Below are positions 9,287-18,593 of a stretch of DNA of 64,000 nt, one piece after another (positions within the stretch are counted from its first letter, which is position 1; every line of letters begins with the position of its first letter). Location of the stretch: positions 1 through 64,000 of the forward strand of contig NZ_JTDW01000004.1 in NCBI RefSeq assembly GCF_000943565.1, read 5' to 3'. This stretch comes from Neotamlana sedimentorum. Lineage in GTDB: Bacteria > Bacteroidota > Bacteroidia > Flavobacteriales > Flavobacteriaceae. The position numbers and the translations under genes were made by a program. The notes under the pieces are model-generated. The model saw nothing but the letters and a program-made list of their open reading frames with translations. It did not search any database and was not told the DNA's origin.

Positions 9287-11251
9287 ATGAAAAAAACAAC
9301 ATTCATCTTACTTACCATGTTTATAATGGTACAGCAAACTTATTCTCAAACTTTTGAAATTAATTCTCCGAATGAAAACATCCAATTACAGGTAATGATT
9401 AATGGTGGGATCTCCTGGTCTGTCTCTCTTAATGAAAATGTAATTATTAAAGAAGCTAAAGTAGGAATGGATTTCTCTTCAGGACAAGATTTTGGAGTGA
9501 ATTCACAAGTTAAACATCATAAAATAAAAGAGTTTTCGTCAACAATTACTCCTGTAGTACCTCATAAAGATGCTGTAATTAAGGATGAGTTTGTTCAATT
9601 AACACTTACATTCAAGGGAAAATATCAGCTCGAATTTCGCGCATACAATGACGGGGTGGCGTACCAATTTGTTGATGAAAGCACCAGTAACCGAGATGTA
9701 ATGGAGGAAGAAATGTTGTTAACTTTTCCTGAGGGAGCAAGATCCTTTTTTCCAAAAGAAAACAAAATGTATTCACATAATGAACGTCGCTATTTAAAAA
9801 AATCATTATTTGAAATAGTGTCTGATGAATTTTGCAGTTTGCCAGTAGTTTTTACTACAGATAACGCAAAAGTTTTGTTTACCGAAACAGCACTTCATGA
9901 TTACCCTGGAATGTTTGTAAAAGGAAATGGAAACACTACTATGGATGCTATCCATCCTAAATATGTTCTTGAAATAGACACTAAAAAAAAACAAGATCGT
10001 CATCAAACCATTACCAAAGAAGCTGATTATATTGCTAAAGTATCAGGAAAAAGAGACTATCCTTGGAGAGTTTTTATGATAAGTGATGATGACCGAACAT
10101 TTGTAGAGAGCAACCTAACTTTCCAATTGTCCAAACCTTTGGCTATTAAGAATACAGAATGGATTAAACCAGGTAAAGTTGCATGGGATTGGTACAATGC
10201 TAATAACATTTATGGAGTTGATTTCAAATCTGGTCTGAACACAGCTACTTATAAATATTATATTGATTTTGCTTCGTCTAATAATATTGAATACGTAATA
10301 CTTGATGAAGGTTGGACTAAATCAACCACTAAAATCCTTGATTTTAATGCTGATATAGATGTGCCTGAGTTGATCAGGTATGGAAAAGAAAAAAATGTAG
10401 AAATTATTCTGTGGGTTCTTTGGAAGCCATTGGATGCAAACCTTGTTCAAATACTTGAAACTTACAAGAATTGGGGAGCAAAAGGAATTAAAGTAGACTT
10501 TATGCAACGTAATGACCAATATATGGTTAACTCGTATGAGAGAATAGCTAAGGAATGTGCAAGACTTGAGTTGTTGGTTGATTTTCACGGAGCATTCAAA
10601 CCTTCAGGTTTAAGAAGAGCCTATCCGAATGTTGTTAACTACGAAGGTGTTAAGGGAAGCGAAAACAATAAATTTAATAAAGGTATAACACCTGAACACA
10701 ATGTAACCATTCCTTTCATTAGAATGGCTGCGGGCCCCATGGACTATACACCAGGAGCTATGATTAATAGGCAAGATGCCAATTTTCATGTCAACTTTGA
10801 GCGTCCTATGAGTCTTGGTACACGTGCACATCAAGTAGCTATGTATGTAGTTTATGAAGCACCGCTACAGATGCTTTGCGATTCCCCTTCTAAATATTAC
10901 GAAGAACAAGAAACGGTTGATTTTATCTCACAAATTCCAACAATATGGGATGAGACCATCGTGATACACGGAAAAATTGGTGATTATATTGCAGTAGCCA
11001 GAAGAAAAGGGCATAAATGGTATATTGGAGCAATGACTGATTGGACTCCAAGAAAATTAGAAATGGATTTCTCTTTTTTGAAAGAAGGAAACTTTAAAAT
11101 GGAGGTGTTTAAAGATGGTATAAATGCAGACCGATTTGCAGAAGACTATAAAATAGACGTGATAGAAGTAAATCAGAATTCAAAAATTACTGCAGAAATG
11201 TCCGCTGGTGGCGGATGGGTAGCAATAATCTCAATTCAAGACATTAAATAA
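9287..11251 (+). CDS. GH97 family glycosidase, retaining (alpha-galactosidase-like) type
   Basis: A signal peptide (MKKTTFILLTMFIMVQQ, cleavage near TYSQ) supports the start at 9287 rather than 9272. Three GH97 parts are visible: an N-terminal beta-sandwich (about 25-270, with YQLEFRAYNDGVAYQF), a TIM barrel (about 270-560) and a C-terminal beta domain. The barrel carries EYVILDEGWT, then GIKVDFMQRNDQ with Asp404 where retaining GH97 enzymes have their nucleophile, then NYEGVKGSEN with Glu453 and Glu459 as acid/base candidates. Inverting SusB-type members lack an Asp nucleophile here, so an alpha-galactosidase-type activity is more likely than an alpha-glucosidase. In this locus it could remove alpha-galactosyl branches from a galactofucan. 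Family is secure; substrate is inferred. Confidence 0.85.
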   Translation: MKKTTFILLTMFIMVQQTYSQTFEINSPNENIQLQVMINGGISWSVSLNENVIIKEAKVGMDFSSGQDFGVNSQVKHHKIKEFSSTITPVVPHKDAVIKDEFVQLTLTFKGKYQLEFRAYNDGVAYQFVDESTSNRDVMEEEMLLTFPEGARSFFPKENKMYSHNERRYLKKSLFEIVSDEFCSLPVVFTTDNAKVLFTETALHDYPGMFVKGNGNTTMDAIHPKYVLEIDTKKKQDRHQTITKEADYIAKVSGKRDYPWRVFMISDDDRTFVESNLTFQLSKPLAIKNTEWIKPGKVAWDWYNANNIYGVDFKSGLNTATYKYYIDFASSNNIEYVILDEGWTKSTTKILDFNADIDVPELIRYGKEKNVEIILWVLWKPLDANLVQILETYKNWGAKGIKVDFMQRNDQYMVNSYERIAKECARLELLVDFHGAFKPSGLRRAYPNVVNYEGVKGSENNKFNKGITPEHNVTIPFIRMAAGPMDYTPGAMINRQDANFHVNFERPMSLGTRAHQVAMYVVYEAPLQMLCDSPSKYYEEQETVDFISQIPTIWDETIVIHGKIGDYIAVARRKGHKWYIGAMTDWTPRKLEMDFSFLKEGNFKMEVFKDGINADRFAEDYKIDVIEVNQNSKITAEMSAGGGWVAIISIQDIK

Positions 11252-11268
11252 AGACATAAAACAAGACA

Positions 11269-13098
11269 ATGTATTTATTGAAGAGAATTACAATTTTAAC
11301 AGTTAGCATTTGTTGTCTAGTTGTACTTGGTTGTAAAAATCAACAAGTGGAAACGAATTCGGTAGATTATATAACCGACACTTCTGGGAAAGTTGATTTT
11401 GGTAAAACAGACACATCTGCCTATACACCAGAAATTAGGGTGAATATGAAGAAATTATATGAAGACAAATTTGGAATGTTTGTTCATTGGGGGCCTTATG
11501 CGCAACTTGAAGGCGTCTGGAATGATGAAGAGGTTTCAGCTGAATGGATTATGCACAACGCAAAAATCTCCGTAAATGATTATGAAAAATATGCCGCGGG
11601 TTTATTTAAACCTGATAAATTTAATGCTTCAGATTGGGTAGATATTGCTGAAAACGCAGGCATGAAATTCATAGTGCTTACTGCCAAACATCATGATGGT
11701 TTTGCAATGTACGATTCTAAACATCCATATAATTTGTTGGATTTTGCTGGTTTTGGACGAGATGTTTTAAAGGAATTATCAGATGAATGTGCAGAACGAA
11801 ATATGAAACTAGGATTCTATTATTCTCAGAGCCAAGATTGGCATGAAGAAGGTGGTGCTGGTAATAGTTGGGATTTTGGTTCTAGAATTAAACCTCAAGA
11901 TAAATTTGATGCTTATTTCAAAGAAAAAGCAGTTGAACAAGTAAAAGAACTCACCACGAATTATGGCGACATTTTTATGGTCTGGTTTGATACACCTATT
12001 CAAATGGATGACGAAAAGTGTCAGCTAATGATGGATGTTGTAAAAGAGAACCAGCCAGGGGCATTGGTCAACTCTAGATTAGGACAGGGTTTTGGTCATT
12101 TTGATGTTTCCATAGATAATGGAAAAACACCTAGTGTGAGCAAAGCGACATGGCTACCCGATTTAAAAGTACCATGGCAAACCCATGAATCTGTTACCCA
12201 ACGGGGCTGGGGCTATACTTCTTATGGTGGTGAAAATGACCGTTCGGAGGAATACAGTGATTTTATTTATAGTCTATGCCGAATTGTGGGCAACGGAGGG
12301 GTTTACTTATTAAACCTAGCTCCACGACCAGATGGGACGATACCACAATCGCAGGTTAACAGTATTACAGCCATTGGTGACTGGTTAGAAGTAAATGGTG
12401 AAGCTATTTATGGAGCTGACCCGAGCCCGTTAAAGTTTCCACCTTACGCCATTACTAGTAAGCCAGGTAAAATATACCTTCATATAAAGGATATGGAAGG
12501 AAATAAGGTCAATCTTACTGGTCTTTTATCTAAGGTTAATAAAGCCTATTGTTTGGCGGATAAGTCAAAGCTATCATTAGCACTTAACCAGACTGGTGAA
12601 AAATTGAGTGTCATAATTCCAGAAGAACTTAAGCAGCCAAGGGTAACTGTTGTAGTATTGGAAATTGAAGACTATAATGCTAAGGTCCACAATGAAATTC
12701 TCCAACAAGTAGCAGATGGTATTATTAAACTTCCCGTAGCAAAATGCGAATTTGCCATAAGACGGATAAGCTATAATTACGAAGAACACGTAACTCACCG
12801 CTGGGGGGAGAATACCAAACAAGGTTTGGTTTGGACAGTAAATATCACGAAACCTGGGATATATAAGGTCTTAAGTGAAGACAACGGCAATGACGATTAT
12901 GTTTTTGAGTTGCGAACACCTTCAGATACCTTGGATATAGAACCAAAAGGGAATATGGGAGAAATGACCTTAAAAAGTCATGGAAACATTCAAATTAATC
13001 AGAAAGGAGTCATCAAAATTTCTGCATACCCTAAAGAGACCATTAGTATGTCAAGTCAATTTAAATTCAAAGGTCTGGTGCTTGAACCAGTTAAATAA
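11269..13098 (+). CDS. GH29 alpha-L-fucosidase, lipoprotein
   Basis: Lipoprotein signal with lipobox VLGC. The catalytic barrel (about 60-390) shows GH29 hallmarks: FGMFVHWGPYAQ, the substrate-binding pair AKHHDGFAMYDSK, MKLGFYYSQSQDW and MVWFDTPI, in which Asp241 is the expected catalytic nucleophile. NGGVYLLNLAPRPDG closes the barrel. A C-terminal beta-rich part (about 390-609) follows. Exo-removal of alpha-L-fucose with retention is the family reaction; the acid/base residue is poorly conserved and not assigned. The gene starts 17 bases after the GH97 gene and is likely cotranscribed with it. It is one of five GH29 proteins in the window, only moderately similar to one another, which suggests division of labour over linkages or sulfation patterns. 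Confidence 0.88.
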   Translation: MYLLKRITILTVSICCLVVLGCKNQQVETNSVDYITDTSGKVDFGKTDTSAYTPEIRVNMKKLYEDKFGMFVHWGPYAQLEGVWNDEEVSAEWIMHNAKISVNDYEKYAAGLFKPDKFNASDWVDIAENAGMKFIVLTAKHHDGFAMYDSKHPYNLLDFAGFGRDVLKELSDECAERNMKLGFYYSQSQDWHEEGGAGNSWDFGSRIKPQDKFDAYFKEKAVEQVKELTTNYGDIFMVWFDTPIQMDDEKCQLMMDVVKENQPGALVNSRLGQGFGHFDVSIDNGKTPSVSKATWLPDLKVPWQTHESVTQRGWGYTSYGGENDRSEEYSDFIYSLCRIVGNGGVYLLNLAPRPDGTIPQSQVNSITAIGDWLEVNGEAIYGADPSPLKFPPYAITSKPGKIYLHIKDMEGNKVNLTGLLSKVNKAYCLADKSKLSLALNQTGEKLSVIIPEELKQPRVTVVVLEIEDYNAKVHNEILQQVADGIIKLPVAKCEFAIRRISYNYEEHVTHRWGENTKQGLVWTVNITKPGIYKVLSEDNGNDDYVFELRTPSDTLDIEPKGNMGEMTLKSHGNIQINQKGVIKISAYPKETISMSSQFKFKGLVLEPVK

Positions 13099-13186
13099 TA
13101 TTTGGTATGATAATGGTTATCCTTATATAGGAAATAATGAATAAAGTGATAAAAATAAGTGTTCCAATTATAAAAATGAATGAGAG

Positions 13187-14452
13187 ATGAAGTCAAATGA
13201 ATTTGTTAAGTGCACCTGTAGTAAGTTAATGGTATTATCCCTAATGGGTTTTTTGCTTTTTAGTGTTAATTTAAATGCACAGATTATTGATAAACATTTG
13301 AGTCAATTATTAGACCAAAGTGTTTATAAAAGTCCGGAGATTCATTGGGAACCCACTTTAAATCAAGGTGATATTAAAGCTCTATTTTACGAAACACTTT
13401 CTTATAAAGGGAAACCAACTCGGGTCTTTGCTTATATAGGAATTCCTAAAAGCAATAAGCCTGTTCCAGCCATGGTACTGGTGCATGGAGGGGGCGGTAA
13501 GGCTTTTCATGAGTGGGTGAAAATATGGAATAATAGAGGATATGCTGCCATTTCAATGAGTTTAGAAGGGCATATGCCGGATGCAAATGGTAATGGGAAA
13601 TTATCTCACGATTTTAGTGGGCCTTCTCGGGTTGGGCGTTTTGATGACGTTAATTTACCAATAGAAGAACAGTGGATGTATCATGCTGTTTCCGATATTA
13701 TGATAGGACATTCCTTACTAGAGTCATTACCAGAAATTGATGCAGACCGAATAGGTGTTACTGGTATTTCATGGGGTGGTATTTTAAGTAGTCTCTTGTC
13801 TGGGTTAGATTCAAGACTAAAATGTGCTATTCCGGTTTATGGTGCAGGCTATCTCTATGAATCATTGGGGCATTTTGGAGAGCAAGGGAATAAATCTTCA
13901 GAATTCATTGAGAAAAAGAAATTTTGGGATCCTTCACAACAGTTTTCTAAAGGCTCAGTACCGACGTTATGGGTTAATGGTGATAGTGATGGGCATTTTT
14001 CTATTAATATTACCTCTCATTCATTTAAAACTACCAAAGATCATGCTTATCTTTCTATTCATCCGGGAATGAGACATGGGCACGGTGCGGGTTGGAACCC
14101 AAATCAAGTACCAGAAATATATGCTTTTGCAGATTATATTTTGAAAGGAAAAGAAACAGGGTTAGTAAAAATTATTAAACAACCATCAAAGCGAAAAATT
14201 AGTCTTACTTATGAGTCTGAAGTTCCTATTGTTGAAGCCAATGTTTATTATTTAAACGAAAAGCTAACGTATCGTAAACTAAACCCTAAATCAAAGCACA
14301 AAGTTCCAGGTCCATGGCTAAGTATGTCAGCTGATGTTAATAATGCTAAAAATGAAGTATCAGCAATATTGCCTAATTCGGCCGTAACATATTATGTTAA
14401 TTTAAAAGATTCGAGGGGGTATGTTGTTTCTTCGGTTTTGGTTGAGTTATAG
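13187..14452 (+). CDS. Secreted alpha/beta-hydrolase, candidate carbohydrate esterase
   Basis: A signal peptide precedes NLNAQ. The alpha/beta-hydrolase core shows an oxyanion-hole segment VLVHGGGGKAFHEW, the nucleophile elbow GISWGG with Ser195, a candidate acid loop PTLWVNGDSDGHF, and a histidine-rich segment GMRHGHGAGW likely to hold the catalytic His. The last 110 residues form a beta-rich tail. The same core is found as the N-terminal domain of the larger protein at 50858-53494 (identical GISWGG and HGGGG motifs), so two esterase-like proteins serve this locus. Deacylation of an acetylated fucan is the likely job. Peptidase or other hydrolase activity is possible, because the acetylxylan-esterase and prolyl-oligopeptidase groups share this fold. 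Confidence 0.65.
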   Translation: MKSNEFVKCTCSKLMVLSLMGFLLFSVNLNAQIIDKHLSQLLDQSVYKSPEIHWEPTLNQGDIKALFYETLSYKGKPTRVFAYIGIPKSNKPVPAMVLVHGGGGKAFHEWVKIWNNRGYAAISMSLEGHMPDANGNGKLSHDFSGPSRVGRFDDVNLPIEEQWMYHAVSDIMIGHSLLESLPEIDADRIGVTGISWGGILSSLLSGLDSRLKCAIPVYGAGYLYESLGHFGEQGNKSSEFIEKKKFWDPSQQFSKGSVPTLWVNGDSDGHFSINITSHSFKTTKDHAYLSIHPGMRHGHGAGWNPNQVPEIYAFADYILKGKETGLVKIIKQPSKRKISLTYESEVPIVEANVYYLNEKLTYRKLNPKSKHKVPGPWLSMSADVNNAKNEVSAILPNSAVTYYVNLKDSRGYVVSSVLVEL

Positions 14453-14684
14453 TTATAGGTAATGATTGTCTATTAGAAATCATATAATTTGGTTCAATTT
14501 AGCTCCTATATAATTATATAATAAAAACACACAAATTGATGTTTTAATTTTCTTTTGAAGAAATAGCGAAACTTATTGATTGATAAGAGAAAGAGTTCTA
14601 ATGTAGTTCGTAGTATTTTTGTTGTGGTATGGACTTCTATTTATTTTAGAGTCTGATAGTTTTCTAAATAAAATCCGTAATAAA

Positions 14685-16247
14685 ATGAATAGAATCAATA
14701 GAGGCATCTTGCTAGGAGTATTTATATTATTAGCCTTTAATTCTTGCGAGCAAAAGAAATCGGAAATAGAACAAAAACCCAACATTATTTTCATTTTAGC
14801 TGATGATATGGGTTATGGCGATGTTTCTAGTTATAATAAAAATTCTAAAATACAAACAGTTCATATAGATCAATTGGCAGAAGAAGGCGTTATGTTTACA
14901 GATGCACATACCAGTAGCGCTGTATGCACTCCAACGCGTTATGGTATATTAACTGGGTGCTATAATTGGCGTTCAACTTTAAAAAAAGGAGTGTTAGGCG
15001 GCTATTCAAAAGCATTAATTGCGACAGATCGTACAACGATAGGTGAATTTCTAAAAAATGAAGGATACCGTACAGCTTACATAGGGAAATGGCACCTTGG
15101 TTGGGACTGGACTTTCTTAGAAAAAGACTCTATAAATCAAAACAAATGGGATGCTAAACCTAAAGTAGATTTTTCTATTCCAGTCAAGAATGGTCCAAAT
15201 ACTCGAGGATTCGAATATAGTTATGGTTTTAATGGGTCATTGGACATGGCTCCCTATGTATGGGTAGAAAACGGTAAAGCAACTATGATTCCAACGAAAG
15301 AAACTGTTGATAAAGGCAAACAATCTTGGTGGCGAAAAGGCCCAACTTCAGATGATTTTAATCATGAACAAGTATTACCAGATATTACTAAAAAGACAGT
15401 TAACTTTATTAATGAAAATGCTAAAAGTGACCAGCCGTTTTTTGTGTATATGCCTTTGCCAGCACCACACACACCTATACTTCCTACAGATGAATTTAAA
15501 GGTAAAAGTGGGTTAGATAATCCGTATGGCGATTTTGTTTTAATGGTTGATTGGATCGTAGGTGAAATAATGAAATCATTAGAAGAACAAGGCATTTCAG
15601 ATAATACCATACTTGTCTTTACAAGTGATAATGGCTGTTCTAATCAAGCAGATTTTGAACAGTTGTCTACTAAAGGACATGACCCAAGTTACGTTTTTCG
15701 TGGACATAAAGCAGATATTTTTGAAGGAGGCCACCGTGTTCCGTATTTAGTTCGTTGGCCATCTAAAATAAAATCAGGAAAGTCTAATCAGTTGGTTTGT
15801 ACAACAGATTTTTTTGCTACTACTGCAGATATTCTTAATGTTCCGCTTAAAGATAATTTTGCTGAGGATAGTTTTAGTTTCCTGTCTGCACTTGGTGTTG
15901 AATCTAGCTTCCCAAAAAGAGAAAGTATTGTACACCATTCAATTAATGGTTCCTTTGCTTACCGAAAAGGCGATTATAAAGCTATTTTTTGTCCAGGATC
16001 TGGTGGTTGGAGTTTTCCTAGACCAAGAGATAAATCCATTGATAGTTTACCTAAATTTCAATTATATAATTTAAGTAGTGATATTGGGGAAGAACTTAAT
16101 TTACAAGATAAGAAATTTGACCTTTTAGAAGAATATAGAAAAGAACTTTCACAAATTATTTTAAACGGAAGGAGTACAGAAGGAGCCATACAAAAGAATG
16201 ATGGTTCTGAAAGATGGCCTCAGTTAAAATGGATGAATGATTTGTAA
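14685..16247 (+). CDS. Family S1 formylglycine-dependent sulfatase (lipoprotein)
   Basis: The first plausible start is the ATG at 14685 (MNRINRGILLGVF); the reading frame is open further upstream but only from a TTG with no signal peptide. Lipobox FNSC is followed by EQKKSEIEQ. S1 sulfatase motifs: NIIFILADDMGYGDVS, CTPTR with the formylglycine cysteine at residue 81, IGKWHLGWDW, PAPHTPILPTDEF and FTSDNGCSNQ. It is closely related to the sulfatase at 41441 (same TDAHTSS context, same PAPH segment, and a similar C-terminus with GRSTEGAIQKNDGS against GRSTPGKVQQNDS), so the two are paralogues placed in different gene runs. Predicted to desulfate fucan oligosaccharides in the periplasm or at the surface. 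Confidence 0.93.
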   Translation: MNRINRGILLGVFILLAFNSCEQKKSEIEQKPNIIFILADDMGYGDVSSYNKNSKIQTVHIDQLAEEGVMFTDAHTSSAVCTPTRYGILTGCYNWRSTLKKGVLGGYSKALIATDRTTIGEFLKNEGYRTAYIGKWHLGWDWTFLEKDSINQNKWDAKPKVDFSIPVKNGPNTRGFEYSYGFNGSLDMAPYVWVENGKATMIPTKETVDKGKQSWWRKGPTSDDFNHEQVLPDITKKTVNFINENAKSDQPFFVYMPLPAPHTPILPTDEFKGKSGLDNPYGDFVLMVDWIVGEIMKSLEEQGISDNTILVFTSDNGCSNQADFEQLSTKGHDPSYVFRGHKADIFEGGHRVPYLVRWPSKIKSGKSNQLVCTTDFFATTADILNVPLKDNFAEDSFSFLSALGVESSFPKRESIVHHSINGSFAYRKGDYKAIFCPGSGGWSFPRPRDKSIDSLPKFQLYNLSSDIGEELNLQDKKFDLLEEYRKELSQIILNGRSTEGAIQKNDGSERWPQLKWMNDL

Positions 16248-16293
16248 GAAAGTAAGAATAACATTAATTAACAATATAAACTAAAAATTAATT

Positions 16294-18150
16294 ATGAAGC
16301 TAAAACATTTTTTTAAATTTTTAAAAACAAGTAATTTCTCAGCATCTTACTTCTTGTTATTAACCATTTCAATACTTCTTTCTTCTTGTAACGAAGATGC
16401 AAAAAAAGTAGAAAATGAAGAAAAAGATACAAGACCAAATATTGTATTTGTTATTACAGACGATCAAGGTTATGGAGATTTAGGGCATACAGGAAATACA
16501 ATTATAAAAACACCTCATATAGATAAATTTTCTACAGAGTCAGTTAACCTAACCAATTACCATGTAGGCACAACCTGTGCTCCCACAAGAGCAGGACTAT
16601 TAACAGGAAGAAACTGTAATAGAAATGGAGTATGGCATACCATTATGGGAGCTTCAATGTTGAATAGAGAAGAAGTAACCATGGCAGATGTATTGCAGCA
16701 AAATGGATACAAAACAGGTATGTTTGGTAAATGGCACTTAGGAGATAATAGTCCATTTAAACCACATGAAAGAGGCTTTGATGAAGCATTTTATCACGGT
16801 GGTGGTGGTATTGGGCAAACTCCAGATTATTGGAATAATGATTATTTTGATGATACCTATTATAGAAATGGAACACCAGAGAAGAAAGAAGGGTATTGTA
16901 CAGATATATGGTTTAATGAAGCTTTAAGTTTTATAGAGGCAAAAAAAGACGAACCTTTTTTTTGTTACTTAAGTTTGAACGCACCTCACGGACCTTATAA
17001 TGTGTCAGCGGAATATTACGACATATATAAAGACGAAACATCTATAAGTGAGAAGCAAAAACGTTTTTACGGAATGATTTCTAACATTGATGATAATTTT
17101 TCGAAATTGTTGAAAAAACTAGAAACATTAGGGATTGCAGAAAACACTATTGTTGTGTTTACAACAGATAATGGAACGGCTCGAGGCTATAAAGTAGATG
17201 CAAAAACAAATAAGGTCTTAGGTTACAATGCAGAAATGCGTGGTACAAAAGGAAGTGAATACGATGGAGGACATAGAGTTCCTTTTATTCTAAGATGGCC
17301 AGATGGAGGCTTAACAGGAGGTAAGACTTTAAACAATTTAGTAGCTCATGTAGATATGCTACCTACTTTTGTAAGTTTGACAGGAGAAAAATTCACATCA
17401 ACCAAAGCCTTGGATGGTGTTGATTTAAGTAATTATTTGTTAGGAAAATCAGTTGCTCCAAAAAGATATTTAGTAACCGATACGCAACGTGTACCTTGGC
17501 CAATTAAAGGAAAGAATAGTTGTGTAATGGATGATAACTGGAGGCTTATTAATGGAAAAGAACTGTATGATATTTCAGTAGATCCAGGTCAGGAAAATAA
17601 TGTAGCCGATGCAAATCCTGAAAAAGTAGCAGAGATGAATGCATTTTACGAAGCTTGGTGGCAAGAAATTATCAAAGAGACAAAGTTTTCTGTAATAGAT
17701 TTGGGTGTGAGAAGTATGGATGCTCTCACTTGTCATGATGCACGAACAATTGATTTTTACCCACCATGGAATCAGCAATTGATACGAGCAGGAAAACCGA
17801 TGGAACCCGCACCTTTTACTGTAAATTTTGTAAGAGCAGGAAAGTATAAATTTCATTTAAGAAGATGGCCATCAGAGAGCGGGTTGGCTCTTGGAGCTGA
17901 ATTAAAAGATGGAAGAGCAGCTACGCGCAATACTGAGGCAATTGTAAATGGTAAGGCAATGCAATTTAAAAAAGCTTATGTAAAAGTAGGAGAAGCAGAG
18001 AAAGTTTCAGTAGCTGTTGATAACAATGCAGAAGCGGCAGTTTTAGAAATGGAAGTTCCTAAAGGTGAAACAAAGCTATTAGCTTATTTCGATATGGTAG
18101 ATGGAACACCATGTAACGCATTTTATATAGATGTAGAAAAAGTTGAATAA
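16294..18150 (+). CDS. Family S1 sulfatase with extra C-terminal beta domain (lipoprotein)
   Basis: A long signal region ends in lipobox LSSC followed by NEDAKK. Core motifs: NIVFVITDDQGYGDLG, CAPTR with the formylglycine cysteine at residue 95, FGKWHLGDN, LNAPHGPYNV and FTTDNGTARG. The sulfatase core ends near residue 465 (an LYDISVDPGQENNVAD segment typical of arylsulfatase A-like proteins), and about 150 further residues follow, containing NFVRAGKYKFHLRRWPSES, which looks like a beta-sandwich appendage also seen on other bacterial arylsulfatases. The gene lies 46 bases downstream of another sulfatase and closes the left plus-strand gene run. It belongs to a different S1 branch from its neighbour, so presumably attacks a different sulfate position. 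Confidence 0.92.
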   Translation: MKLKHFFKFLKTSNFSASYFLLLTISILLSSCNEDAKKVENEEKDTRPNIVFVITDDQGYGDLGHTGNTIIKTPHIDKFSTESVNLTNYHVGTTCAPTRAGLLTGRNCNRNGVWHTIMGASMLNREEVTMADVLQQNGYKTGMFGKWHLGDNSPFKPHERGFDEAFYHGGGGIGQTPDYWNNDYFDDTYYRNGTPEKKEGYCTDIWFNEALSFIEAKKDEPFFCYLSLNAPHGPYNVSAEYYDIYKDETSISEKQKRFYGMISNIDDNFSKLLKKLETLGIAENTIVVFTTDNGTARGYKVDAKTNKVLGYNAEMRGTKGSEYDGGHRVPFILRWPDGGLTGGKTLNNLVAHVDMLPTFVSLTGEKFTSTKALDGVDLSNYLLGKSVAPKRYLVTDTQRVPWPIKGKNSCVMDDNWRLINGKELYDISVDPGQENNVADANPEKVAEMNAFYEAWWQEIIKETKFSVIDLGVRSMDALTCHDARTIDFYPPWNQQLIRAGKPMEPAPFTVNFVRAGKYKFHLRRWPSESGLALGAELKDGRAATRNTEAIVNGKAMQFKKAYVKVGEAEKVSVAVDNNAEAAVLEMEVPKGETKLLAYFDMVDGTPCNAFYIDVEKVE

Positions 18151-18530
18151 TCCGTTTGAAACAGATTCAAAAGCCGTATGTTTTTGCTTTTATGGTTTTG
18201 ATAATGAAATCATTTTCAAATGTATAACTACTTAAACTGTTTATTGTAGCTAAAAGAAAGGTATTTTTGTCCAAGAAATAAAAATCGTTTATATATAGTT
18301 ACCTCTTGAAAAGTACTTAAAACATTATCAGACACTTCAAAAACACTTTCTTCTATGTTAACAGGATTACATATTTATAATTTGTTTTCAGAAGAAGTAC
18401 AAATATGACCATCTACTCCAGAAGCTATATGACTGATTCTAATTTTTTCCGGTATGGGTAACTATAAAATTTTTCAAACCAAGGAATATATGCATCTAAT
18501 ATAGTTAGATTATTTGTTAGGTATAAAAAC
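18151..18530. other. Intergenic stretch between convergent gene runs
   Basis: Between the last plus-strand sulfatase and the end of the minus-strand core operon. No reading frame with a start, ribosome binding site and sensible composition is visible on either strand. The only structured element is the hairpin at its right end, listed separately as a terminator. Confidence 0.5.
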
Positions 18531-18566
18531 AAAGCCATTATTTAATTTATAATGGCTTTATTTTTA
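18531..18566. terminator. Bidirectional intrinsic terminator
   Basis: A perfect 10-base inverted repeat, AAAGCCATTA and TAATGGCTTT, encloses a nine-base AT loop. On the plus strand the stem is followed by ATTTTTAATTG, and on the minus strand by GTTTTTAT, so it can act in both directions. It lies 28 bases past the stop of the minus-strand gene ending at 18594 and also faces the plus-strand run ending at 18150. Confidence 0.75.
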
Positions 18567-18593
18567 ATTGTTCTACTAAACCAAATCTTAGTA

